In this document: positions 1 to 6,977 of the stretch, piece by piece
How positions within the stretch are numbered: the first letter of the stretch is position 1
Layout: each line of letters opens with the position of its first letter
Translations under genes and position numbers: made by a program
NCBI GenBank assembly: GCA_019683615.1
Contig: JADGIC010000008.1
Location: 1-33,707, forward strand
Origin: Alicyclobacillaceae bacterium
GTDB taxonomy: Bacteria; Bacillota; Bacilli; Alicyclobacillales; Alicyclobacillaceae
Reading direction: 5' to 3'
Length of the DNA: 33,707 bases
Notes under the pieces: model-generated
What the model saw: only the letters and a program-made list of their open reading frames with translations
Database searches by the model: none
Told to the model about the DNA's origin: nothing

Positions 1-97
1 CGACCCTGTTGGAACCAACGTCCGTACTACAGAAATGACTGGTGTCACACACGGTAGGGGCACTCGGCAAAATTACACCACTTGACGGGACACTACC
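1..97. mobile_element. Probable insertion-sequence end (IS256/mutator-like), truncated by window edge
   Basis: Bases 66-97 end in GACGGGACACTACC and read outward like the terminal inverted repeat of IS256/mutator-type elements, which commonly finish in a GGGACACTACC-like or related sequence. The part inside the element would run off the left edge of the window, and no transposase frame is recognisable in the first 60 bases. The opposite end and any target-site duplication lie outside the window, so the family assignment rests on resemblance only. It lies where the Bacillus gene order to the left of recG (fapR-plsX) is broken, which fits a rearrangement point. Confidence 0.35.
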
Positions 98-235
98 CCC
101 TGCTTCCTGGCAACACACGTTGTCGGCATTCACTATACGCAACCGGCGGGTGCGGAAGCAACGGGCCGAGCAGAGTGAAAACGCCGGCTGCAGCGCAGAC
201 CATGTTCCGGACCGCAGGCAATCAGGCGCAGACAC

Positions 236-269
236 AGCGATAAGGCCGGGTCACCCCGGCCTTATCGCT
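236..269 (-). terminator. Hairpin terminator downstream of the SASP gene
   Basis: A perfect 15-bp inverted repeat (236-250 pairing with 255-269) encloses a 4-base loop. It starts about 20 bases after the SASP stop codon. There is no clear T-run on either side, so it is a strong hairpin rather than a textbook intrinsic terminator. The stretch 98-235 to its left holds no gene I can support: the only open frame there has no family resemblance and runs through this hairpin. Confidence 0.6.
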
Positions 270-289
270 ATTTCCACATTGTTCTACTA

Positions 290-496
290 TTAGAAACCCT
301 GACGACTGGCCAACTGCTGCTCCGCGAACGCCACCAGGCGCTTGGTGATTTCACCGCCGACAGAACCGTTCTGACGGGCGGTCGTGTCCGCGCCCAACTG
401 GACGCCGAACTCGGACGCAATTTCGTACTTCATTTGGTCCAGCGCCCGCGCAGCCCCGTTGATCAGAACCTGATTGTTTCCACCCTGCTGCGGCAT
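290..496 (-). CDS. Small acid-soluble spore protein, alpha/beta type
   Basis: This 68-residue protein belongs to the alpha/beta-type SASP family, which coats DNA in the dormant spore core, protects it from UV and heat, and is degraded at germination by the protease GPR. The sequence shows the family landmarks: the GPR recognition segment KYEIASEF at residues 23-30, followed by the second conserved DNA-binding block containing GGEITKRLV. Length matches the family (about 60-75 residues). The ATG is preceded by a near-perfect ribosome binding site (AAGGGAGGTGAG) six bases upstream. It is a single-gene unit with its own hairpin, placed after recG on the same strand. Such genes are normally under sigma-G, and a matching promoter-like sequence lies upstream. 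Which SASP paralogue it is cannot be told from this window. Confidence 0.96.
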   Translation of the reverse strand: MPQQGGNNQVLINGAARALDQMKYEIASEFGVQLGADTTARQNGSVGGEITKRLVAFAEQQLASRQGF

Positions 497-524
497 CTTG
501 TACTCACCTCCCTTGTGGTAAGCC

Positions 525-555
525 TATTATGGCTGGGCCTGACGGCAAATATGTC
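525..555 (-). promoter_or_regulatory. Candidate sigma-G promoter of the SASP gene
   Basis: On the minus strand, GACATA (550-555) and CATAATA (525-531) are separated by 18 bases. The -10 differs from the sigma-G/sigma-F consensus CATACTA at one position, and the -35 keeps the ATA core. It sits about 30 bases upstream of the SASP start. The position and the gene downstream make a forespore promoter likely; the -35 match alone is modest. Confidence 0.5.
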
Positions 556-582
556 GGCAACGCGCCGCCACATTGTGGTTCC

Positions 583-2646
583 CTAATCCCGAAATGGCTG
601 GCGCAGCGAGTCCGCCTCAGCACCTTGCGGACGAACCACATCTCGCAACGCCGCGTAGGCCGGAAGCAGCCAGAAGTCACGGTTGCGCACCAACCGCATC
701 GCTTCATCCCGGGCCACCTCCATCACCCGCAAGTCCCGCGTCAGATCCCCGACAGTGAACTCCGGCAATCCACTCTGGCGCACCCCGAGAAACTCGCCGG
801 GCCCGCGCAGCTCCAGGTCGCGTTCGGCAATCAAAAACCCGTCGTGGGTCTCCACGAGAACCTCGAGCCGTTGGCGGGCGACGTCGCTCTTCGGATCGGC
901 GAGCAGTACACAGAAGCCAGGGTCGCTGCCGCGCCCCACTCGACCGCGCAACTGATGAAGCTGAGCGAGCCCGAACCGGTCTGCGTGATACACCATCATC
1001 ACCGTCGCCTGACTGACGTCGATGCCGACTTCAATGACAGTCGTGCTGACCAAGACCTGCGCTGCACCAGAGATGAACGCGCGCATCGCTTCGTCTTTGT
1101 CGCGGGAACTCATCCGCCCGTGCAGGAGCACGACCTGGAAACCGGCGAACTTGTCGCGCAAGCGATCCGCCAGTTGTTGGGCAGACATAACGTCCGCAAG
1201 GCGTTCCGAGTCCTCGACGAGAGGTGCGACGACGAACACCTGATGCCCCTGCGCCAACTCCCGACGCGCCAAGCGGACAGCCTTGTCCTCCTCGCGAAAC
1301 GGCAGCCACCACGTGCGCACCGGTTTCCGGCCGGCAGGCAGCTGGTCAATCACGCTCACGTCAAGATCACCGTAGACAGCGAGAGCAAGCGTGCGCGGAA
1401 TGGGCGTCGCCGACATCATTAAGACGTCCGGACTGCGCCCTTTGGCCCGTAGGGCCGCCCGCTGTGCGACCCCGAACCGGTGTTGCTCATCCGTAATGAC
1501 CAACCCCAGCCGGGCGAATTCCACGTCGTTCGTGAGAAGAGCGTGTGTCCCCACCACCAGCCCTAGACAGCCACTCTTAAGACCGGATAACACCTCCGCC
1601 CGTTGCCTGGGCGGCGTAGAGCCGGTCAACAGCGCGACAGGCACGCCCAATGGTTCCAGCAACCGCGCCGCATGAGCGGCGTGCTGCTCGGCCAAAATTT
1701 CCGTGGGAGCCATCAACGCACTTTGTCGGCCTGCCCGCCACACCGCGTACGCAGCCCACAGCGCAACCCATGTCTTGCCGGAGCCTACGTCCCCTTGCAC
1801 GAGGCGAAACATCGGTTGGGACGACCGCAGGTCGGCCAAAATTTCACTGCAGACGCGCCGCTGTGCGCTCGTCAAGGGATGGGGTAAGGCAGCTTCGAAG
1901 GCGGGCAACGCGTCATCCGGCACCGAGTGCGGCTCTCCCTGAGGCACTAACTTTTGCTGGGCGCGAAACCACTGCAACTGTAGCTGAAACAGGAAAAACT
2001 CTTCAAATGCCAAACGGCGCCTCGCTTGCCGCAGGGTTTCTGAGCTGTCCGGGTGATGCATCTGCGCCACCGCCTCGCGGTGGGAAACCAACCTGTAGCG
2101 GCGAGTCAGCTCCGCAGGCAGCCACTCCTCCAGCCGGTCTCCGTACTGTTGCAACGCTTTGGCAATCAAGGCTTCCAATTGCCAGTTGCTTAAACGCCCG
2201 CCCGTGCTGTACACGGGCGACCACTCCCGGTATCGCAGGGAAGCATCGCCGAGGTTAAACTCCGTGTGTGAGACGGCCAATGAATGGCGGGAGCGGTCGT
2301 AACGCCCAGTCACCAAAAGCAGTCGGCCGTCCGCCAATTTGGTCCGCACGTACGGTTGATTGAACCAGACCGCTCGGACCCTGTGAACGCCGTCAATCCG
2401 GAGCCAAGCCGTCAAAACCGAGCGCGGGCCTTCCCAACGAACTCTGGGCGTCCCCTCCACGACCGCCCGCGCCGTGACTGTCATGCCGTCCTCAAACGCT
2501 TCATACGGCCGAATCCGGCGGTCTTCGTACCGTCGGGGAAAGTAATGCAGCAGGTCGTGCACCGTCTGAATGCCCAATTCACCCAGCGCTTTGGCCTTGG
2601 CCTGTCCCACACCGGCCACCGCCGACACAGGCAACTCGCGCAGCAT
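583..2646 (-). CDS. recG: ATP-dependent DNA helicase RecG
   Basis: RecG is a monomeric superfamily 2 helicase that regresses stalled replication forks and branch-migrates Holliday junctions. Counted from the chosen start (687 residues, close to the B. subtilis 682), the N-terminal wedge/OB region is followed by the helicase core: Walker A GDVGSGKT (285-292), the DEQH box (386-389), SAT (412-414) and the motif VI region QLRGRVGRG (565-573). The frame stays open upstream to a GTG at 2694. The ATG at 2646 is preferred because it has a GGAG site 9 bases upstream and starts where RecG homologues start. The gene is last in the Asp23-fakA-recG unit. The sdaAB-sdaAA genes that separate fakA from recG in B. 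subtilis are absent. No clear terminator is visible after the stop. Confidence 0.98.
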   Translation of the reverse strand: MLRELPVSAVAGVGQAKAKALGELGIQTVHDLLHYFPRRYEDRRIRPYEAFEDGMTVTARAVVEGTPRVRWEGPRSVLTAWLRIDGVHRVRAVWFNQPYVRTKLADGRLLLVTGRYDRSRHSLAVSHTEFNLGDASLRYREWSPVYSTGGRLSNWQLEALIAKALQQYGDRLEEWLPAELTRRYRLVSHREAVAQMHHPDSSETLRQARRRLAFEEFFLFQLQLQWFRAQQKLVPQGEPHSVPDDALPAFEAALPHPLTSAQRRVCSEILADLRSSQPMFRLVQGDVGSGKTWVALWAAYAVWRAGRQSALMAPTEILAEQHAAHAARLLEPLGVPVALLTGSTPPRQRAEVLSGLKSGCLGLVVGTHALLTNDVEFARLGLVITDEQHRFGVAQRAALRAKGRSPDVLMMSATPIPRTLALAVYGDLDVSVIDQLPAGRKPVRTWWLPFREEDKAVRLARRELAQGHQVFVVAPLVEDSERLADVMSAQQLADRLRDKFAGFQVVLLHGRMSSRDKDEAMRAFISGAAQVLVSTTVIEVGIDVSQATVMMVYHADRFGLAQLHQLRGRVGRGSDPGFCVLLADPKSDVARQRLEVLVETHDGFLIAERDLELRGPGEFLGVRQSGLPEFTVGDLTRDLRVMEVARDEAMRLVRNRDFWLLPAYAALRDVVRPQGAEADSLRQPFRD

Positions 2647-2709
2647 GCCACACGACTCCGTTTCCCGCACGCCCGCAGACGGCGGAGACCACACGGTTGC
2701 CGCCGTCCG

Positions 2710-4482
2710 TCATTCCAGCGCGAAGATGTAGTCATACACCGGCTGCCCGCCGTGCTGAACCTCCACCTGCAATCCGAACCGTTCACGAACGATATCCGCC
2801 AGCTGCCGTGCTTCTTGTGCGTCCGCTTGCGCTCCCGTGAACACCGTCAACAGCTCCGCGGACGCCCCGACCATGGCCCGGACCACGTTGATGGCGACGG
2901 ATGAACGCTGGTCGCCGACGTCCACCAGGTTGTCCTTCACGAACCCCAAAAACTGGCCCTCTTGAATGGCGCGTCCTTGGTACACGCTGTCCCGCACTGC
3001 ACGCACCACCGATCCCGACACGACACGCGCCGCTGCTCGCGCCATGCGCTGCGCATTCTCCTTCCCGTCGGCGTCTGGCCGCCACGCCATCGCTGCAGCG
3101 ATTCCCTCCGGAAGCGTAACCGTCGGCACCACATGTAACCGATCTGGCGCCATTTCGGCCACCTGTTGCGCCACGGGCAGGATGTTCTTGTGATTTGGCA
3201 GCAGGATCACCTCTGCACTGCCGAGGCTCTGCACGGCGGACCAGACCTGTTCCGTGCTCGGGTTCATCGTCTGGCCGCCCGACACCACGCGGTTGACGCC
3301 GAGGCTTTCAAACACACGCGCAAAACCATCCCCGGAAGCAATGGCGACAACCCCCGTGCGCGGCGCATCCGACCCGGCGCGCTGCGGATCGGCGGCAGGC
3401 AGCTTCCGTTCCCGCGCGAAGCGGCGGTTTGCCGCATGCTGTTCGGTCATATTGTCCACTTTGACCAGCAACAGGTCTCCCCATCGCAACGCGTCCTCCA
3501 GGACGAGGCCGGGGTGCAACGTGTGCACGTGCACCTTCACCAAGCCTTCGGCGCCGACCACCACCAGCGAATCCCCGTGTTTGGCCATCTCCTGGCGCAG
3601 CGCGTGTTCTGAGGCCGTTGTGTCTGCGTCGGAAATTCGCACCAACACCTCCGTGCAGTACCCGAAATCCGTGCAGTGTCCGGAATCGCCGCCGTGGGAC
3701 AGCTTGGACATCCCCGTATCCACGGCCGGCCGGAACCCGCGAATTGGCCCGTCAGACACACAAACCGCAGCCACACCGTCGGAGACAGCGGCGAGACGCG
3801 GGGGCAGAGCCGGGCGTTCCACACTTCTGTCCGCGCCAGCCGCCGCAGGATCACCGTCCAGCGGGCGGCGCAACCAGGTGAGAAAACCCTCGTAGATGAA
3901 CACCAACCCTTGTCCCCCGGAGTCCACCACCCCCGCTTGGTACAAAACGGGCAGCTGTTGGGGCGTCTTCTCCAACGCCACCCGCGCCGCCCGGACTACG
4001 GCCGCCATCCACTCAGCCAGATATGGGTGTTGTTTCGCCTCGCGCATGCCAGCCGCGGCCGCTTCCCGGGCGACGGTGAGAATGGTGCCTTCGACCGGTT
4101 TCGCAACCGCGCGGTAGGCGATCTCAACGCCTTCCCGCAATGCTTCGGCGAACACCGCTGGTGTCAACTCGTCGACCCGCTGCGTGACTTTGACAAACCC
4201 GCGGAACAACTGGGAAAGAATGACCCCAGAATTGCCACGTGCACCCATCAGCAATCCGATCGCCAACGCCTGAGCCACATCCGACAACCGCCAGTCGTCT
4301 CGCTCCGCCAACCTGGATACGCCCGCGCGCAAGGACAGTTCCATGTTGGTACCCGTGTCCCCGTCTGGCACCGGAAAGACGTTCAGGGCGTTAACCGCGT
4401 CCACATTTTCCTGCAGTTTCTGGTGCCCGGCACGCACCATCTCCGCAAATCCGCGTCCGTCGACGCTGTGCCCAAGGACCAT
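2710..4482 (-). CDS. fakA: Fatty acid kinase subunit FakA (DAK2-domain protein, YloV)
   Basis: FakA is the ATP-binding subunit of fatty acid kinase. It phosphorylates fatty acids presented by FakB (DegV-family) proteins, for entry into phospholipid synthesis as acyl phosphates. The N-terminal DhaL-type kinase domain is clear: FPVPDGDTGTN (36-46) supplies the aspartates that hold Mg-ATP, and ARGNSGVILSQ (81-91) is the second nucleotide-binding loop. A middle domain and a C-terminal DegV-like half follow, giving 590 residues, slightly longer than the B. subtilis protein (about 553). The ATG has a GGGAGG site 6 bases upstream. It begins 11 bases after the Asp23-family gene and precedes recG. No FakB gene lies in the window. 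Confidence 0.95.
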   Translation of the reverse strand: MVLGHSVDGRGFAEMVRAGHQKLQENVDAVNALNVFPVPDGDTGTNMELSLRAGVSRLAERDDWRLSDVAQALAIGLLMGARGNSGVILSQLFRGFVKVTQRVDELTPAVFAEALREGVEIAYRAVAKPVEGTILTVAREAAAAGMREAKQHPYLAEWMAAVVRAARVALEKTPQQLPVLYQAGVVDSGGQGLVFIYEGFLTWLRRPLDGDPAAAGADRSVERPALPPRLAAVSDGVAAVCVSDGPIRGFRPAVDTGMSKLSHGGDSGHCTDFGYCTEVLVRISDADTTASEHALRQEMAKHGDSLVVVGAEGLVKVHVHTLHPGLVLEDALRWGDLLLVKVDNMTEQHAANRRFARERKLPAADPQRAGSDAPRTGVVAIASGDGFARVFESLGVNRVVSGGQTMNPSTEQVWSAVQSLGSAEVILLPNHKNILPVAQQVAEMAPDRLHVVPTVTLPEGIAAAMAWRPDADGKENAQRMARAAARVVSGSVVRAVRDSVYQGRAIQEGQFLGFVKDNLVDVGDQRSSVAINVVRAMVGASAELLTVFTGAQADAQEARQLADIVRERFGLQVEVQHGGQPVYDYIFALE

Positions 4483-4493
4483 GTACTGCCTCC

Positions 4494-4859
4494 CTACCGC
4501 TCTGATGCCACCCGGACACCCTGCACAAAAATATTCACCTTGTCCACTTCAATCCCCACGGTTTCATTCAGGACGTACCGCACTTTGTCCCGAACATTCT
4601 GGGCCACCTCGTAGATGTTCGTCCCGTAGCTGACGATGATGTGAAGGTCTACTTCAACCTGTTCCCCGTGCAATCGGACCTCAACCCCGCGGCCTGGGTT
4701 GTCCCTCCCCAGCAACTCCGTGAGGCTGTCCTTAACCTGGTGCCTCGAAGCCATCCCGACCAGCCCGTAGCAATCCATCGCGGCGATGCCTGCCACCGTC
4801 GCGATGACGTCCTCCAGAATCGTGACGGTTCCGAGCCCTGTCTCCAGTGTCTTCGGCAT
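4494..4859 (-). CDS. yloU: Asp23/Gls24 family envelope-stress protein (YloU-like)
   Basis: This 121-residue protein belongs to the Asp23/Gls24 family (alkaline-shock protein 23), membrane-associated proteins linked to envelope stress. The family hallmarks are an early 'G.V.I..DVIA.VAG.AA' stretch and a late block VSYGTNIYEVAQNVRDKV. No transmembrane segment is present. The start at 4859 is chosen because AGGGGGT lies 6 bases upstream and homologues begin here; the frame continues to 5039 but that part overlaps the divergent promoters. It is the first gene of the unit with fakA and recG, the same pairing (yloU-yloV) as in B. subtilis. Its exact biochemical role is not known. Confidence 0.93.
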   Translation of the reverse strand: MPKTLETGLGTVTILEDVIATVAGIAAMDCYGLVGMASRHQVKDSLTELLGRDNPGRGVEVRLHGEQVEVDLHIIVSYGTNIYEVAQNVRDKVRYVLNETVGIEVDKVNIFVQGVRVASER

Positions 4860-4891
4860 CAGCCTACCCCCTGCGACTCGCGCTTTGTGCC

Positions 4892-4920
4892 ATTGTACTA
4901 TACCTCCTCCCGAATCCCAA
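4892..4920 (-). promoter_or_regulatory. Promoter of the yloU-fakA-recG unit
   Basis: On the minus strand TTGGGA (4915-4920) and TACAAT (4892-4897) are separated by 17 bases, a good fit to a vegetative sigma-A promoter. Transcription would start about 25 bases before the yloU start codon. Its -35 box is only 7 bases from the -35 box of the divergent rpmB promoter. Confidence 0.65.
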
Positions 4921-4927
4921 AGCGCGG

Positions 4928-4957
4928 TTGCGGCCGCCAATTTTCCTATGTTACAAT
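4928..4957 (+). promoter_or_regulatory. Promoter of rpmB
   Basis: TTGCGG (4928-4933) and TACAAT (4952-4957) are separated by 18 bases on the plus strand, a plausible sigma-A promoter. The leader would be short, about 25 bases before the rpmB GTG. Confidence 0.6.
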
Positions 4958-4989
4958 ACGACACGTTGCGGGTAAGGGAGGTGGCTGAC

Positions 4990-5181
4990 GTGGCCAGAAA
5001 GTGTGAGATTTGCGGCAAGCACCCACAGACCGGGTACAAGCTTAGCCACTCGATGATTCATACGAAACGCCGGTGGATCCCGAACCTCCAGACGGTGCGG
5101 GCGAATGTGGGCGGAACGGTGCGCCGAATCCGGGTCTGTACGCGGTGCCTCAAAGCAGGCAAAGTCACCCGCGCCATTTGA
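4990..5181 (+). CDS. rpmB: 50S ribosomal protein L28
   Basis: L28 is a small protein of the large ribosomal subunit. The 63-residue product begins VARKCEICGK, the usual L28 start, and ends in the Lys/Arg-rich tail CLKAGKVTRAI. It is the zinc-ribbon ('C+') form: two CxxC pairs at residues 5/8 and 50/53. The start is GTG, with a GGGAGG site about 8 bases upstream; the frame is open further left, but only this start gives the family length. It stands alone on the plus strand between spoVM and yloU, both minus, as in B. subtilis, and has its own promoter and terminator. In some bacteria zinc-free paralogues replace C+ L28 under zinc limitation; none is visible here. Confidence 0.97.
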   Translation: MARKCEICGKHPQTGYKLSHSMIHTKRRWIPNLQTVRANVGGTVRRIRVCTRCLKAGKVTRAI

Positions 5182-5208
5182 AGGCTTGCCGTCCGTTCCA
5201 ACACAGAC

Positions 5209-5238
5209 GAAAAAAGCACCGGTTTGGTGCTTTTTTTC
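5209..5238. terminator. Intrinsic terminator between rpmB and spoVM
   Basis: The stem AAAAAAGCACC / GGTGCTTTTTT has a 5-base loop and is followed by a T-run on the plus strand. The A-run on the left becomes a T-run on the minus strand, so it can serve both rpmB (plus) and the spoVM end of the long minus-strand cluster. It is the best intrinsic terminator in the window. Confidence 0.9.
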
Positions 5239-5253
5239 ATCGACCTCCGCTCG

Positions 5254-5334
5254 TCAATCCTTACTGAACGCCCCGATGAACGCTTTGACGATGCCTCCGA
5301 GGAACTTAGGCAGTTTGATGGTGTAAAACTTCAA
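5254..5334 (-). CDS. spoVM: Stage V sporulation protein M (SpoVM), 26 residues
   Basis: SpoVM is a tiny amphipathic helix that recognises the convex surface of the forespore membrane, anchors the coat base protein SpoIVA and inhibits the protease FtsH. The translated product is MKFYTIKLPKFLGGIV followed by KAFIGAFSKD. It matches B. subtilis SpoVM nearly residue for residue in its first 16 positions, keeps Pro9, which is important for membrane curvature recognition, and has the same length. The start codon is TTG (5332-5334) with a strong AAGGGGGGA site 6 bases upstream. It lies between rpe and rpmB, exactly as in B. subtilis, though thiN, normally between rpe and spoVM, is missing. The small size and TTG start make it easy to overlook. 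Confidence 0.96.
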   Translation of the reverse strand: MKFYTIKLPKFLGGIVKAFIGAFSKD

Positions 5335-5405
5335 AGCCCATCCCCCCTTGCCTCGCCGGAACATTCCCACCGCCGTGGGCGCAAGCCGCAGTCTGTTACA
5401 TGTAT

Positions 5406-5433
5406 ATTCCGCGACCGTTCAAATGTGCCCATT
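5406..5433 (-). promoter_or_regulatory. Tentative sigma-E promoter of spoVM
   Basis: On the minus strand a GCACATTT-like -35 is followed after about 14 bases by TATACATG, resembling the sigma-E pattern (-10 CATACANT) with mismatches in both boxes. It overlaps the 3' end of rpe, upstream of spoVM. B. subtilis spoVM is expressed in the mother cell, so a sigma-E site is expected here, but the match is weak and the boundaries are approximate. Confidence 0.25.
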
Positions 5434-6087
5434 GAAATCCCCGGCCGAGCGAATGCGGCGGATGGCGTCCGCGTAGTCGGACTGCCCAAACACGGCCGAT
5501 CCTGCTACCAACACCTGTGCACCGGCCAATACCGCCTTCCCGGCCGTTGCAGGCGTGATGCCGCCGTCCACCTCAATCGCGACATCCGAGCGGCCCAACT
5601 CGTTCAGCAACCGGCGCGCGCGGCTCACCTTGCCCAATGTGGAAGGGATCAGACGCTGCCCTCCGAACCCCGGGTTCACCGTCATCACCAACAACATGTC
5701 GATGTCGTCCGCCAACTCGCGCACCGAGTCGATGCCAGTACCCGGGTTCAGCGCCAAGCCAGCCCGCACCCCTGCTTGCCGGATGGTCTGCAGCGCGCGG
5801 TGGACATGGGGTGTCGCCTCGACGTGCACGGTCAGGGTTGACGCGCCGGCGGCAGCAAAAGCGTCCACGTAGCGCTCCGGCCGCTCCACCATCAAGTGAA
5901 CATCGAGCGGACAGGTGAACCGTTGGCGAAGCGCCTTCACGACCAGCGGGCCCATGGTGATATTTGGAACAAACTGGCCGTCCATGACGTCCACGTGGAT
6001 CCAGTCCGCCCCCGCCGCCAGGACGCGTTCAACTTCTTCCGCCAGTCTGCCAAAATCAGCGGAAAGGATGGACGGCGCGATAATCAA
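5419..6087 (-). CDS. rpe: Ribulose-phosphate 3-epimerase
   Basis: Rpe interconverts D-ribulose 5-phosphate and D-xylulose 5-phosphate in the pentose phosphate pathway. The 222-residue protein is a (beta/alpha)8 barrel of normal length. It starts with the family motif APSILSADFG. The metal/catalytic segment HVDVMDG (31-37) and His64 in LDVHLMV are present, as are the phosphate-binding NPGFGGQ and the later DGGI. The start codon overlaps the rsgA stop by four bases, indicating translational coupling. The gene order rsgA-rpe is conserved in related Bacillota; thiN, which usually follows, is absent. Confidence 0.98.
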   Translation of the reverse strand: MIIAPSILSADFGRLAEEVERVLAAGADWIHVDVMDGQFVPNITMGPLVVKALRQRFTCPLDVHLMVERPERYVDAFAAAGASTLTVHVEATPHVHRALQTIRQAGVRAGLALNPGTGIDSVRELADDIDMLLVMTVNPGFGGQRLIPSTLGKVSRARRLLNELGRSDVAIEVDGGITPATAGKAVLAGAQVLVAGSAVFGQSDYADAIRRIRSAGDFNGHI

Positions 6088-6959
6088 TACAGATTCGCCT
6101 CCTTTTCCTGCAACTCGCGCAAGAACGCCAAGTAACTGTCGTACCGGGACCGCGACAGCCTGCCCTCCCGCACCGCTTCCTTGACCCCGCAGTGCTGTTC
6201 CTCGTCATGCAGACAGCCCCGGTACTCACAGTGTCTGGCAACCACCTCGAAATCGGGAAAATACCGCCGCAGCTCATCGCTTTGCACGAGCAGGTCCAGT
6301 TGGCTGAACCCTGGCGCGTCGGCGATGAACCCGCTGCTGCCGAACGGAAACAGCTCGACGTGGCGCGTGGTGTGACGGCCGCGGCCGAGTCGGCTGACCT
6401 CCCCCATCTTCAACCCCAGTCCGGGAAGCACAGCATTGGCCAGCGTCGATTTCCCAACGCCGGAGGCACCCGCGAACACGCTGATGCGGTTCTCCAGCTG
6501 CGCACGCACCGCGTCGACGCCGTCACCCGTCTGCGCACACACAGGCAGGACCGTGTAGCCGGCTTGCGCATACGGGGCCATCGCTTGCGCCACCGCTTCC
6601 GCAGTCACCAAATCCGTCTTTGTCAACACAATCAGCGGCCTCAGCCCGGCGGCTTGTACCGTGACCAGCATCCGGTCGAGCAGGCGCGGGTGAAAATCCG
6701 GCACCGCCATCGATGCCACCAAGACGGCCTGGTCCACGTTCGCGACCGGCGGGCGCACCAACTCTGTCTTGCGCGGCAGCACCTCGACGATGACCCCTTC
6801 CGTCGCACCGACTGGTTCCACCTCGACAACGTCACCGACGAGAATGGTGATGCCCTTCTTCTTCAAGACACCCCTCGCGCGGCACTGGCGAACCGCACCG
6901 CCCTCCATGACCGTGAAGAAATTGGCCAGTGCTTTCGTCACCAAGCCCCTCACCGGCAC
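6084..6959 (-). CDS. rsgA: Ribosome small subunit-dependent GTPase RsgA (CpgA)
   Basis: RsgA is a late-acting 30S ribosome assembly GTPase whose activity is stimulated by the 30S subunit. The 291-residue sequence has an N-terminal OB-fold and then a circularly permuted GTPase: the G4 motif TKTD (113-116) comes before G1 GASGVGKS (164-171), switch I HTTR (196-199) and G3 DAPG (214-217). A C-terminal zinc finger is formed by C244, C249, H251 and C257. The start is GTG with AAGGGGGA close upstream, 18 bases after prkC. In B. subtilis the homologue is a known PrkC substrate, so its placement directly after prkC is meaningful. Confidence 0.97.
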   Translation of the reverse strand: MPVRGLVTKALANFFTVMEGGAVRQCRARGVLKKKGITILVGDVVEVEPVGATEGVIVEVLPRKTELVRPPVANVDQAVLVASMAVPDFHPRLLDRMLVTVQAAGLRPLIVLTKTDLVTAEAVAQAMAPYAQAGYTVLPVCAQTGDGVDAVRAQLENRISVFAGASGVGKSTLANAVLPGLGLKMGEVSRLGRGRHTTRHVELFPFGSSGFIADAPGFSQLDLLVQSDELRRYFPDFEVVARHCEYRGCLHDEEQHCGVKEAVREGRLSRSRYDSYLAFLRELQEKEANLY

Positions 6960-6977
6960 GGGTCCCCCTTCCGGTTC

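Noticed and set aside
98-235. Possible riboswitch or T-box in the left intergenic region
   Set aside because: No T-box core, no known riboswitch consensus and no downstream plus-strand gene for it to control.
42-293. 83-codon plus-strand frame near the left edge
   Set aside because: It starts within the putative IS end and reads through the 15-bp hairpin. No family resemblance or ribosome site.
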